Origin: a virus
Length of the DNA: 43,049 bases
IMG/VR virus record: IMGVR_UViG_3300002460_000032
Coordinates: 1-43,049 of that record
Strand: one strand, 5' to 3'
The position numbers and the translations under genes are program-made. The notes under the pieces were generated by a model. That model had not been told where the DNA came from, ran no database searches, and saw only the letters and a list, made by a program, of their open reading frames with translations. This document shows, in pieces, positions 13,250-19,387 of the stretch. Every line of letters begins with the position of its first letter. Position 1 is the first letter of the stretch.

Positions 13250-13828
13250 ATGATTACAAAAACTATGCAAGGTTATCCTTGGAATAGGATAGACGTTGCC
13301 AATCCGCTCCGATTAAGATTGTCTGAAGCTTTACTAGACGTCTTACCGCACGGTAGTGGTATAAATGGATCATGGTACATTAACCATCCGAAAACCGTTG
13401 AAAACCGATTTTATTGTCATAACACCTATGAAGCCATGAATGAAGACGGATACTATTGCCATAACTATTCTTTTAGTTTGACAATAGACTTCATCTCGGA
13501 AAATAAGCGTAAAATTGGATGTCGATATTGCTTAGGTAAGGGTTATCGTAAAGTGGAAGAAATTGCAATTTTGCGCCATGAATCAATGGCGCAAACTATA
13601 GCATTCTTACAAACTAACCATCTGATAGATTATCTCTCCGAAGAACCAATATTCACGTGTAATTTTTGCGCCGGTAATGGATATACCGTTAGACATCCAT
13701 TCGAGCTGGTACGATTAAATTTTCGTGGGCAAAGGGAGTACACTTGTTGTGGTTATGGCCTAAAAGATTATCTTTACCAGATGATTGATGAAAGTTTATC
13801 AATGGTGGAGGAAACAGAAAATGAATAA
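13250..13828 (+). CDS. Protein with DnaJ-type zinc repeats
   Basis: A 192-residue protein. CRYCLGKGYRKVEEI (about residues 91-105) and CNFCAGNGYTV (about 138-148) are two CxxCxGxGY repeats of the kind found in the zinc domain of DnaJ and related proteins; such a pair usually binds one zinc. There is no J domain. Upstream are His/Asn/Tyr-rich stretches (ENRFYCHNTYEAMNEDGYYC). The ribosome site is GGGAGAGTAAAAAA. It may bind unfolded protein or nucleic acid, but no function is established. Confidence 0.75.
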   Translation: MITKTMQGYPWNRIDVANPLRLRLSEALLDVLPHGSGINGSWYINHPKTVENRFYCHNTYEAMNEDGYYCHNYSFSLTIDFISENKRKIGCRYCLGKGYRKVEEIAILRHESMAQTIAFLQTNHLIDYLSEEPIFTCNFCAGNGYTVRHPFELVRLNFRGQREYTCCGYGLKDYLYQMIDESLSMVEETENE

Positions 13829-14003
13829 CCGAGATAAACTCATACCAGTATCAAGGCAAATCGTTAGAACTTCCATCATCCAGTTTGGTACATGGTCTGG
13901 TATTGTGAAATATCAAGCCGAAGATAGAATCTTATTGCGATATGCTACACTCTATAATGTAACGGCTCTTCACGATTTGCTAGAATTTTATAACTTGTCG
14001 TAA
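13821..14003 (+). CDS. Unknown small protein
   Basis: A 60-residue protein, MNNRDKLIPVSRQIVRTSII, starting at the ATG behind GTGGAGGAAACAGAAA; a longer in-frame start at 13785 lies within the previous gene. The stop overlaps the first terminator hairpin. No family is recognised. Confidence 0.6.
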   Translation: MNNRDKLIPVSRQIVRTSIIQFGTWSGIVKYQAEDRILLRYATLYNVTALHDLLEFYNLS

Positions 14004-14065
14004 CATCCTGCCTGCCCGGATGTTATAGGTAAAACCGCTGCTAGAGAGTTTAGCAGCGGTTTTTT
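14001..14065 (+). terminator. Tandem hairpins ending in a strong terminator
   Basis: TAACATCC (14001-14008) pairs with GGATGTTA (14018-14025). It is followed by AAAACCGCTGCTA (14031-14043) pairing with TAGCAGCGGTTTT (14051-14063) and a T-run. The second hairpin is a strong, potentially bidirectional rho-independent terminator closing the 11.9-14.0 kb gene set. Confidence 0.85.
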
Positions 14066-14146
14066 ATTGTCTAGTAGTTCTTTTGCCTGTAAAATGTTCC
14101 ACCATAACGATTCTAAGATGTTTTGACGATATAAAGGATGTTTGAT

Positions 14147-14317
14147 ATGGATAAGAAAATTATAGAATACTGGATAGCAGAATACGAAAAAACTGGACGT
14201 ATAGCGTTCTATCATCCACGAAAAAATGCTATATCCTTAAATGGTGGACGTTCTATTCCAGTAGCAGAAGCGATTAAACGAATCAAAGAATGTCTAGAGA
14301 GAGCGAAAGAAAAATAG
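14147..14317 (+). CDS. Unknown small protein
   Basis: A 56-residue protein, MDKKIIEYWIAEYEKTGRIA, ending in a basic helix (AIKRIKECLERAKEK). It has AAAGGATGTTTGAT before the ATG and stands alone between the terminator and the next control region. Function unknown. Confidence 0.6.
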   Translation: MDKKIIEYWIAEYEKTGRIAFYHPRKNAISLNGGRSIPVAEAIKRIKECLERAKEK

Positions 14318-14369
14318 AAAATGGAAAATTACAAAAATCAAAAAGTTGAGGCGCAAAAATATAGTCATG

Positions 14370-14426
14370 TGCAATCAGACATTTTTGCAATCTACAAATT
14401 CCGCATATATTTTTGAGTGCAATCAG
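14370..14426 (+). repeat. TGCAATCAG direct repeats, cluster 1
   Basis: Two exact copies and one near copy, all in the same orientation and spaced by multiples of 16 bases. They lie upstream of an operator and promoter. Iteron (replication initiator) or activator binding sites are both possible. Confidence 0.5.
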
Positions 14427-14452
14427 AAAATGAGCATTTTAGATTTCTCATG

Positions 14453-14465
14453 TAACACAGTGTTA
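14453..14465. promoter_or_regulatory. Operator-like palindrome TAACACNGTGTTA (site 4)
   Basis: A perfect copy that occupies the -35 and spacer region of the adjacent promoter at 14470-14478. A bound protein would directly block RNA polymerase, or replace the missing -35 contact as an activator. Confidence 0.65.
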
Positions 14466-14469
14466 TTTG

Positions 14470-14478
14470 TGCTAAACT
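14470..14478 (+). promoter_or_regulatory. Extended -10 promoter TGCTAAACT
   Basis: An extended -10 with no recognisable -35. It lies 5 bases after operator site 4, and transcription would begin near 14485, 23 bases before the next start codon. Confidence 0.55.
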
Positions 14479-14507
14479 ATATTTATAAAGAAAAGGAGAT
14501 AAAAGCA

Positions 14508-14726
14508 ATGAAAAAATATAAATGGTATACAGCGGCAAAGAAAATGGAAATAGGATTTTATCATTGTGATATTATCAAGATTGAATCTACCATCGAACCT
14601 ACAAAAGAATTATATCCACAATATTGCTTTATGTTTGGTGGATATTCAACCAAACGAAAAGCGGAACAAGTTGCGATGTATCAAAACTATGTTATTGATA
14701 CTCCAACACCTTTTGGAACATGCTAA
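14508..14726 (+). CDS. Unknown small protein, operator-controlled
   Basis: A 72-residue protein, MKKYKWYTAAKKMEIGFYHC, with AAAAGGAGATAAAAGCA as ribosome site. An upstream in-frame extension to 14346 crosses the promoter and operator and is rejected. The sequence CFMFGGYSTKRKAEQVAMYQ recalls small proteins with a loop that wraps DNA or tRNA, but this is only a pattern. The stop codon lies inside the next promoter. Confidence 0.65.
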   Translation: MKKYKWYTAAKKMEIGFYHCDIIKIESTIEPTKELYPQYCFMFGGYSTKRKAEQVAMYQNYVIDTPTPFGTC

Positions 14727-14729
14727 ACT
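14721..14729 (+). promoter_or_regulatory. Extended -10 promoter TGCTAAACT, overlapping a stop codon
   Basis: The same nine bases as at 14470-14478; its TAA is the stop codon of the preceding gene. Transcription would begin near 14736, 21 bases before the next start. Confidence 0.5.
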
Positions 14730-14756
14730 CTATCTATAGAAAAGGAGCATAATAAA

Positions 14757-14957
14757 ATGGAAAATAACATTGACGATCTACTTGCAACTAAAAGCATACT
14801 TTTTTCAATTTGGCGGGCAAAATATAAAGAATTTCAATTTGACCAGGCAGAATGGGAAGAAGTAAAAAGTGCTAAGATTGCTTATGATCTGGTAGAACAG
14901 AAATATCAACAAGCACGAAAAGCCGCTGGATTAGTTTACTTAGAAAAAGGAGAATAG
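14757..14957 (+). CDS. Unknown helical small protein
   Basis: A 66-residue mostly helical protein, MENNIDDLLATKSILFSIWR, with AAAAGGAGCATAATAAA before the ATG. AEWEEVKSAKIAYDLVEQKY suggests a two-helix coiled coil. Function unknown; first of a run of eight similar-sized genes with nearly identical ribosome sites. Confidence 0.65.
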   Translation: MENNIDDLLATKSILFSIWRAKYKEFQFDQAEWEEVKSAKIAYDLVEQKYQQARKAAGLVYLEKGE

Positions 14958-14962
14958 ATAAA

Positions 14963-15163
14963 ATGAAATTCTACGCATATATTCCAACAGATGAAGGAAG
15001 AGAACCAATGGGAACAGAACACAGAACGATATTTGAATTGAAAACTATTAAAGGTGCAATCAAGCACGCTAAACGACGTCTAGGAAGTACAAACTTTCGT
15101 TTGTATATTTATTGGAATTTCTACGATAATTCAACTTTCAAACTTGTGTATAAGGGAGAATAA
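14963..15163 (+). CDS. Unknown small basic protein
   Basis: A 66-residue protein, MKFYAYIPTDEGREPMGTEH, beta-alpha-beta in pattern (IFELKTIKGAIKHAKRRLG, then FRLYIYWNFYD). Ribosome site AAAGGAGAATAGATAAA. No recognised family. Confidence 0.65.
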   Translation: MKFYAYIPTDEGREPMGTEHRTIFELKTIKGAIKHAKRRLGSTNFRLYIYWNFYDNSTFKLVYKGE

Positions 15164-15167
15164 TAAA

Positions 15168-15389
15168 ATGCAACGCTATCCACCAACAAGTTTAAAAAAT
15201 CAATTTGAGCGTACTTTCAAAGTAAGATTTATGGATTACTTTGAGCCGTGGACTGGATTTGATATTGTTAAATTTGATGAAATTATCAAACCCGATGATG
15301 ATGAATCTACTGCCGATAAGATCGAAAAAGAATATGGTCAAGGAGCGGTTGATTTAATTTCAGAACTTCTCAACTATCCCAAATGGTAA
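15168..15389 (+). CDS. Unknown small acidic protein
   Basis: A 73-residue protein, MQRYPPTSLKNQFERTFKVR, with AAGGGAGAATAATAAA before the ATG. The C-terminal half is acidic (FDEIIKPDDDESTADKIEKE). An earlier in-frame start at 15144 overlaps the previous gene and is rejected. Function unknown. Confidence 0.65.
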   Translation: MQRYPPTSLKNQFERTFKVRFMDYFEPWTGFDIVKFDEIIKPDDDESTADKIEKEYGQGAVDLISELLNYPKW

Positions 15390-15404
15390 AGGAGAATAAA
15401 GAAA

Positions 15405-15716
15405 ATGTTTGACATTCCGTATATTGAGAAAGATTGTATCTTTACTCATCAGGGTAAAGAGTTTGAAAGTGGGGGAGCGATTATAACAGATGGTTTTATA
15501 GTCGGTTATTGCTCTTCTAATATGAAAACTCTTACTACATGGCATGGTGAATTTATCGGTCACTTAAGGATTAGTTCATCATGGAAAATCAAGTCATATA
15601 TCACGGATCGTTATTATCAAGTTTGGACTAAAGTCAATGGTCAATGGTACACCGGCAGAACTGCCGGGGCTGGAATGATTGCCAAACTTCGTAAAGCAAA
15701 AACAGAATTCGCATAA
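15405..15716 (+). CDS. Unknown small protein
   Basis: A 103-residue protein, MFDIPYIEKDCIFTHQGKEF, rich in beta strands and aromatic residues (ITDRYYQVWTKVNGQWYTGR). The ribosome site is AAAGGAGAATAAAGAAA. No domain is recognised. Confidence 0.65.
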   Translation: MFDIPYIEKDCIFTHQGKEFESGGAIITDGFIVGYCSSNMKTLTTWHGEFIGHLRISSSWKIKSYITDRYYQVWTKVNGQWYTGRTAGAGMIAKLRKAKTEFA

Positions 15717-15732
15717 ATAAGGAGTATATAAA

Positions 15733-15939
15733 ATGTCAAATGATATGTTTGTAGTTCTAACCGATCAAAATAGCGCAATCCTGAATCTAAACAATCAGAT
15801 TACAGGAAAACAAGAAACCTTACTTGTAATGAATGAACAGAAAAGCATTAATTATGCTATTCTCTGTTTTGCATATCGTGAAAATGTTCCAGTGTGGGCA
15901 GTCGGTTATAGTATAAGATTGCCCGAACAGATCATATAA
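15733..15939 (+). CDS. Unknown small protein
   Basis: A 68-residue protein, MSNDMFVVLTDQNSAILNLN, with AAGGAGTATATAAA before the ATG. Its pattern is beta strand, loop, then helix (EQKSINYAILCFAYRENVPV). Family unknown. Confidence 0.65.
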   Translation: MSNDMFVVLTDQNSAILNLNNQITGKQETLLVMNEQKSINYAILCFAYRENVPVWAVGYSIRLPEQII

Positions 15940-15968
15940 AGTTTGTATAAATAGGGAGAATAAAGAAA

Positions 15969-16232
15969 ATGTATTACGTAACTATGACGGACAAATTTAT
16001 GTCGGGATGGGGATATGCAAGAAATAAAATCAATAAACTAGTTATCTCTTGTGAAACAATGGAACAGGCGCAAACGGTGTATAACAATGCTTGCAATCGC
16101 CCCGAAATGAAATATATAAATATCCGCTCTTCTAAACCTTACTATAATAGTTACTCTTATGTTACTAACTATCATGGCAAGGAAAATGGAGATTATGAAT
16201 CGTGGTTCATTCCTAATTATTTTGGGAATTAA
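15969..16232 (+). CDS. Unknown small protein
   Basis: An 87-residue protein, MYYVTMTDKFMSGWGYARNK. The pattern VISCETMEQAQTVYNNACNR followed by MKYINIRSSKPYY is shared in outline by small phage proteins of the type that fold as beta-alpha-beta. Ribosome site GGGAGAATAAAGAAA. Function unknown. Confidence 0.65.
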   Translation: MYYVTMTDKFMSGWGYARNKINKLVISCETMEQAQTVYNNACNRPEMKYINIRSSKPYYNSYSYVTNYHGKENGDYESWFIPNYFGN

Positions 16233-16246
16233 GGGAGAAGTGTAAA

Positions 16247-16588
16247 ATGTCTACAAGAAAAGAATTTGCACTGGACTTAGTTAATTTTATTTTTACGATT
16301 AGAGATGAATATCCTTTAGCATTAATTGAGGATATTATTGAATTAAGCGAACGGGCAAATAAATGTCATTACTATGCAGAAATAGATTGTAATTACGGAT
16401 TAAGTGAAAAACAAGAAAAGGCAGATAATAAGAATGATCTTGCTGCTATCGCCATCGTCAACAAATGGAATATGACTCTATCAATTAATGGGGATCCAAG
16501 GGGAGCAGTTTATAAAGTGATGTTACCCTCAGGCAAATCCAATAGTTTTGGTGGTATTGGTTATTGTGTACCTTTTTGGCGGCGATAA
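16247..16588 (+). CDS. Unknown small protein
   Basis: A 113-residue protein, MSTRKEFALDLVNFIFTIRD, with an N-terminal helical half (YPLALIEDIIELSERANKCH) and a Gly-rich C-terminal half (SGKSNSFGGIGYCVPFWRR). Ribosome site AAGGGAGAAGTGTAAA. Function unknown. Confidence 0.65.
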   Translation: MSTRKEFALDLVNFIFTIRDEYPLALIEDIIELSERANKCHYYAEIDCNYGLSEKQEKADNKNDLAAIAIVNKWNMTLSINGDPRGAVYKVMLPSGKSNSFGGIGYCVPFWRR

Positions 16589-16590
16589 TT

Positions 16591-16737
16591 ATGAATGATA
16601 TTCTAGCAACTATATTAGGTGTAATCGGTTTCCTGTTACTAATATTTGCTCATGTCTGGTATATCAAGACAATCAAAAATCATCCGGCACAGGATGAAAA
16701 TATTCCACTTGTAGCATTTCAGAGGATGAAAAAATGA
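16591..16737 (+). CDS. Small single-pass membrane protein
   Basis: A 48-residue protein: ILATILGVIGFLLLIFAHVW forms one membrane helix and a short polar tail follows (KTIKNHPAQDENIPLVAFQR). It starts 2 bases after the previous stop, with GGCGGCGATAATT as a weak ribosome site, so it is probably coupled. The terminator at 16784 closes this gene set. Confidence 0.55.
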   Translation: MNDILATILGVIGFLLLIFAHVWYIKTIKNHPAQDENIPLVAFQRMKK

Positions 16738-16783
16738 TGTTATAGCAGAAAGATAACTAAACTTTATACTCTTATCTAATCAT

Positions 16784-16812
16784 AACGCCCCTTTCACGGG
16801 GCGTTTATTTTT
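16784..16812 (+). terminator. Rho-independent terminator
   Basis: AACGCCCC (16784-16791) pairs with GGGGCGTT (16798-16805) over 8 bp with a 6-nt loop, followed by TTATTTTT. It ends the 14.7-16.7 kb gene set. Confidence 0.85.
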
Positions 16813-16815
16813 GCC

Positions 16816-16824
16816 TGTTATACT
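16816..16824 (+). promoter_or_regulatory. Extended -10 promoter TGTTATACT
   Basis: An extended -10 of the TGNTAWACT type, immediately after the terminator and 25 bases before the next start codon. No -35 is evident. Confidence 0.5.
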
Positions 16825-16849
16825 GGTAGTATAGGAAAGGAATAAAATC

Positions 16850-16966
16850 ATGTTTGATAGTCCTAAGCGTGAAAGGTTTACCAGCTCAACTATCCTGTGG
16901 ATAATCGCATCAAATATCTGTTTTTGGTTGATTGTGATCGTTCTAGTAGTCATATTCTGTAGATAA
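16850..16966 (+). CDS. Small single-pass membrane protein
   Basis: A 38-residue protein: a basic N-terminus (MFDSPKRERFTSS) followed by one membrane helix, ILWIIASNICFWLIVIVLVV. The ribosome site AGGAAAGGAATAAAATC and dedicated promoter support it. Function unknown. Confidence 0.55.
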   Translation: MFDSPKRERFTSSTILWIIASNICFWLIVIVLVVIFCR

Positions 16967-16984
16967 AAGGAGATGATATACACA

Positions 16985-17164
16985 ATGGATCAACCTTTTG
17001 ATTACAACAAAAAAGCAGAAGTAAAAGCAATGCCCCTTGATAAATCATACCGTATAATTCTTGATGTGCTGCTATTCTATGGCGGGATAGAGCGGATACA
17101 ACTTGACTTTGGAGATAGAGACGACCTGTCGAAAGCCTTAGAAAGATTACAAGAGGAAATATAA
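16985..17164 (+). CDS. Unknown small protein
   Basis: A 59-residue protein, MDQPFDYNKKAEVKAMPLDK, with AAAAGGAG about 12 bases before the ATG (an in-frame ATG at 16973 is too close to the ribosome site). LDFGDRDDLSKALERLQEEI suggests a strand followed by a helix. Function unknown. Confidence 0.6.
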   Translation: MDQPFDYNKKAEVKAMPLDKSYRIILDVLLFYGGIERIQLDFGDRDDLSKALERLQEEI

Positions 17165-17244
17165 AATTGAAATTGTGCCTGTCTGCAATCAGCATTTGTG
17201 CAATCAGGAAAATTCAGAATTAGATTTGATAAAGGAGATATAAA
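17165..17244 (+). repeat. TGCAATCAG direct repeats, cluster 2
   Basis: Two exact copies at 17184-17192 and 17199-17207, start-to-start spacing 15 bases, fill the gap before the gene at 17245. No clear -10 promoter element follows, so their role here may differ from cluster 1. Confidence 0.45.
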
Positions 17245-17433
17245 ATGATCTATCAAATATCTGTAATATTTCTTTCAATCGGGATAATTTCTATGTTGTC
17301 TATATTTCCGCTGGTAGTTATTGATCCAACATGCGCCAGCGTAAAAATAGGTAAAATTGCTATTTTCTTATGGAACACTTGTGCAGTATCAACATTTGTT
17401 GGGGCTATTTTGTTTCTAATTTCAATGATTTGA
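17245..17433 (+). CDS. Small two-helix membrane protein
   Basis: A 62-residue protein with two membrane helices (ISVIFLSIGIISMLSIFPLV and FLWNTCAVSTFVGAILFLIS) and a short loop. Ribosome site AAAGGAGATATAAA. Flanked by iteron-like repeats on both sides. A holin or antiholin is conceivable from size and topology, though it lies far from the endolysin. Confidence 0.6.
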   Translation: MIYQISVIFLSIGIISMLSIFPLVVIDPTCASVKIGKIAIFLWNTCAVSTFVGAILFLISMI

Positions 17434-17497
17434 AATTTATTGTATTTCTGCAATCAGAGTTTCTAATCTAATAATAATATCGTGCAATCAATTTCTG

Positions 17498-17506
17498 TGA
17501 TAAACT
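17498..17506 (+). promoter_or_regulatory. Extended -10 promoter TGATAAACT
   Basis: Identical to the early promoter's extended -10 at 6595-6603. Transcription would begin near 17513, inside the operator. Confidence 0.55.
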
Positions 17507-17508
17507 GA

Positions 17509-17521
17509 TAACACAGTGTTA
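17509..17521. promoter_or_regulatory. Operator-like palindrome TAACACNGTGTTA (site 5)
   Basis: A perfect copy starting 2 bases after the -10, so it covers the predicted transcription start and ends 15 bases before the start codon at 17537. This is the expected place for a repressor operator. Confidence 0.7.
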
Positions 17522-17536
17522 GAGAAAGGAATTTTA

Positions 17537-17719
17537 ATGAAAAATAAATCGCTTGTATTTACTTTGAAAGTGAATAAAGATATTTTAAGTCCGAACATAA
17601 TTTCTAATCTTGCTTCTTTAGAAGTGCTAGAAGTAATGCAAAAAATGCTGGAAAATCTATTTGGAAATGGAAATGTATATGCGGAGCTAAACGAAGAAAA
17701 TGGCGCAAAAAACGGGTAA
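17537..17719 (+). CDS. Unknown small protein, operator-controlled
   Basis: A 60-residue protein, MKNKSLVFTLKVNKDILSPN, with GAAAGGAATTTTA before the ATG; an in-frame upstream start at 17516 lies inside the operator and is rejected. The middle is helical (SNLASLEVLEVMQKMLENLF). Function unknown. Confidence 0.65.
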   Translation: MKNKSLVFTLKVNKDILSPNIISNLASLEVLEVMQKMLENLFGNGNVYAELNEENGAKNG

Positions 17720-17942
17720 GCATTATATTAATGCCGCTAGAAATTGTCCCACAATCACTACCAAAAATGGCCGAGGGGATCATGTAAAGGCATATGGTTA
17801 TGATCTAAATGGGAACTGGACTGCAACAGTTATTCCCGAAAACTTAAAAGGTAACGGCACAGAATATAGTATACGCAAATGGTTGTTGCGCTTTGGAATT
17901 GTTGCTACACTCGTAGTTGGTACGATAATCTATTTTGGTTGA
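17700..17942 (+). CDS. Unknown small protein with C-terminal membrane helix
   Basis: An 80-residue protein: a polar N-terminal part, MAQKTGKHYINAARNCPTIT, with NGRGDHVKAYGYD, and a C-terminal membrane helix (WLLRFGIVATLVVGTIIYFG). It overlaps the previous gene by 20 bases. The N-terminal part faintly resembles a small double-stranded RNA-binding or toxin fold of the HicA kind (GDHVKAYG near a conserved His), but the match is weak. Confidence 0.55.
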   Translation: MAQKTGKHYINAARNCPTITTKNGRGDHVKAYGYDLNGNWTATVIPENLKGNGTEYSIRKWLLRFGIVATLVVGTIIYFG

Positions 17943-17956
17943 AGGAGAAAATGTAG

Positions 17957-18049
17957 ATGAATGATTTACCAACATTATATACAATTGCAATCCTGATAAT
18001 TTTCGTTGTTGGTTATGCAACTGGTTACTATCAGGCAAAGGAGAGATAA
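17957..18049 (+). CDS. Very small membrane protein (30 residues)
   Basis: MNDLPTLYTIAILIIFVVGY is followed by ATGYYQAKER: one membrane helix with a short basic tail. GAAGGAGAAAATGTAG precedes the ATG, and the downstream gene's ribosome site lies in its last codons. Size is small but the layout is convincing. Confidence 0.5.
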   Translation: MNDLPTLYTIAILIIFVVGYATGYYQAKER

Positions 18050-18053
18050 AAAA

Positions 18054-18278
18054 ATGAGATTTCTAAATCATGTATATGCTTGGTTATTTGAATACTTTTG
18101 GAAGCCTTGTCCCATTTGTGGTAGGTTATTTGGAGGACATGAAATAGGCAAAGTATTTCTTATAACGACATGGAATACAAGAAAATGTGTCTGCCGTAAT
18201 TGTGATGGATTAGCATGGGAGATGAATCAAATTTTAATTCGGAGAATGAGAAAGGGCAATTACAAATTAAGGAGATAA
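18054..18278 (+). CDS. Small zinc-ribbon protein
   Basis: A 74-residue protein with CPICGRLFGGHE at about residues 19-30 and CVCRNCDGLAWE at about 45-56, giving a two-CxxC zinc site. Basic C-terminus (RRMRKGNYKLRR). Ribosome site AAAGGAGAGATAAAAAA; a longer start at 18006 is rejected. Nucleic-acid binding is plausible. Confidence 0.65.
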   Translation: MRFLNHVYAWLFEYFWKPCPICGRLFGGHEIGKVFLITTWNTRKCVCRNCDGLAWEMNQILIRRMRKGNYKLRR

Positions 18279-18279
18279 A

Positions 18280-18519
18280 ATGAAAATAAACATTTTGAAC
18301 CAAAATTCAGAAGGGCAAGAGCCAGAAATGAATTTGTATCTTGAAGAAGATGGGGGAGAAATCCGTCTTCGAGGGACAGACGCCAGGGGATATAATTGGA
18401 TTATAGGAACATTCTATCCTGATGGACTATGCATGGCAGGATGTATTAATAAAGAACTTTCTGATTGGCCTGTAAATCATGCTGGAGAATTAATTGTTTA
18501 TGGAGGTAAGGATGAATAA
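18280..18519 (+). CDS. Unknown small acidic protein
   Basis: A 79-residue protein, MKINILNQNSEGQEPEMNLY, with AAGGAGATAAA before the ATG. Beta strands predominate (EIRLRGTDARGYNWIIGTFY). It overlaps the next gene by 8 bases. Function unknown. Confidence 0.65.
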   Translation: MKINILNQNSEGQEPEMNLYLEEDGGEIRLRGTDARGYNWIIGTFYPDGLCMAGCINKELSDWPVNHAGELIVYGGKDE

Positions 18520-18940
18520 GAAAGAAGAGTTCATTGTAAAAGAGCAGGCATATCTCACAGTTCAACCTGCTGGTATGTTATACACACAAGGGAGGGAATA
18601 TTTTTTGCTCCATCCATACCCAATTGATCCAGATTGGGAAAATGAGCATGAGCGGCGATTTGTAGTCGTGCCTCGCAAACAGATCGACCGAATTGAGGAG
18701 GATGGTTCAAATGTTTATCCAGTAGCTAGGCACATCATTGTAACTGCTCCATATCTGATTGACTACAATAACATGCCTTTTATTGTCATCGAGAAAATGG
18801 AGGTTGGATTTGACCTTGCCGATATTGAACTTCCAGTTCGAGATGTGAATGATTACGTTAGAGAACTGAAAGAAGCATCAAATGAATTCGCCAATGAAGA
18901 GCCGTTAAGAGATGACGAATTTCAAACATTTCCATATTAA
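18512..18940 (+). CDS. Unknown protein with acidic, aromatic C-terminal tip
   Basis: A 142-residue protein, MNKKEEFIVKEQAYLTVQPA, with TGGAGGTAAGG before the ATG. A beta-rich body (ERRFVVVPRKQIDRIEEDG, then PFIVIEKMEVGF) is followed by an acidic tail ending DDEFQTFPY. It is the first of three consecutive genes with acidic, aromatic tips, like the tail with which ssDNA-binding proteins contact partners. Confidence 0.65.
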   Translation: MNKKEEFIVKEQAYLTVQPAGMLYTQGREYFLLHPYPIDPDWENEHERRFVVVPRKQIDRIEEDGSNVYPVARHIIVTAPYLIDYNNMPFIVIEKMEVGFDLADIELPVRDVNDYVRELKEASNEFANEEPLRDDEFQTFPY

Positions 18941-18953
18941 GGAGATAATATAA

Positions 18954-19376
18954 ATGACTGATATACCAGTAAAATTCGTTGTTACAGTTGTGCGACCAGA
19001 CCAGCGACAATACCGTCAACAGGAAATTGAATTGGTATGCCAACAAGAATTACAAGTTCTTGTTCCACTCACCAATGAGATGATTGCAAACTCAGAAGAT
19101 ATAATCCAAGCAAAATTGGGGAGCGGCAATGTTTCTATTCCAAATCCAGTTCTAACAGTTGCAGGTCTGAAATATATTATAGATCAATTTGATAATGTAT
19201 TCCTGAAAGTGGAGGAAAAAGAAGCAGCAAAAACAGATGATGAAGATTGGGGAGACGAAGAAGAAACTCCAAAGAAAGAGAAGCCTGTTGCTAAGGTTGA
19301 GAATGAGGATTGGGATGAACCTGCTGATCCATCCGAAGAAGTGCCGTGGGATTCAGATAATGAGAAATGGTTATAA
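18954..19376 (+). CDS. Unknown protein with long acidic C-terminal tail
   Basis: A 140-residue protein. Residues 1-85 (MTDIPVKFVVTVVRPDQRQY, VLTVAGLKYIIDQFDNVFLK) look like a folded beta/alpha domain. The last 50 residues are strongly acidic with repeated Trp (DEDWGDEEE, NEDWDEPADP, VPWDSDNEKWL). Together with the next gene it precedes the primase-helicase block, suggesting a replication accessory role. Ribosome site AAGGAGATAATATAA. Confidence 0.65.
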   Translation: MTDIPVKFVVTVVRPDQRQYRQQEIELVCQQELQVLVPLTNEMIANSEDIIQAKLGSGNVSIPNPVLTVAGLKYIIDQFDNVFLKVEEKEAAKTDDEDWGDEEETPKKEKPVAKVENEDWDEPADPSEEVPWDSDNEKWL

Positions 19377-19387
19377 GGAGATATAAA

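Larger units (their letters stand above)
14318..14507 (+). promoter_or_regulatory. Control region A: iteron-like repeats, operator and promoter
   Basis: This noncoding gap holds TGCAATCAG at 14370-14378 and 14418-14426 and a variant TGCAATCTA at 14386-14394 (start spacings 16 and 32). The palindrome TAACACAGTGTTA follows at 14453-14465 and an extended -10, TGCTAAACT, at 14470-14478. The same three elements occur at 17165-17536. Confidence 0.65.
17434..17536 (+). promoter_or_regulatory. Control region B: repeats, promoter and operator
   Basis: TGCAATCAG (17449-17457) and TGCAATCAA (17483-17491) flank an AT-rich stretch (TCTAATCTAATAATAATAT). They are followed by an extended -10, TGATAAACT (17498-17506), and an operator palindrome (17509-17521). 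With direct repeats, an AT-rich segment and an operator, it is a candidate replication origin as well as a control site. Confidence 0.6.

Noticed and set aside
14346-14507. N-terminal extension of the gene at 14508
   Set aside because: The extension covers the repeats, operator and promoter; the ATG at 14508 has a strong ribosome site.
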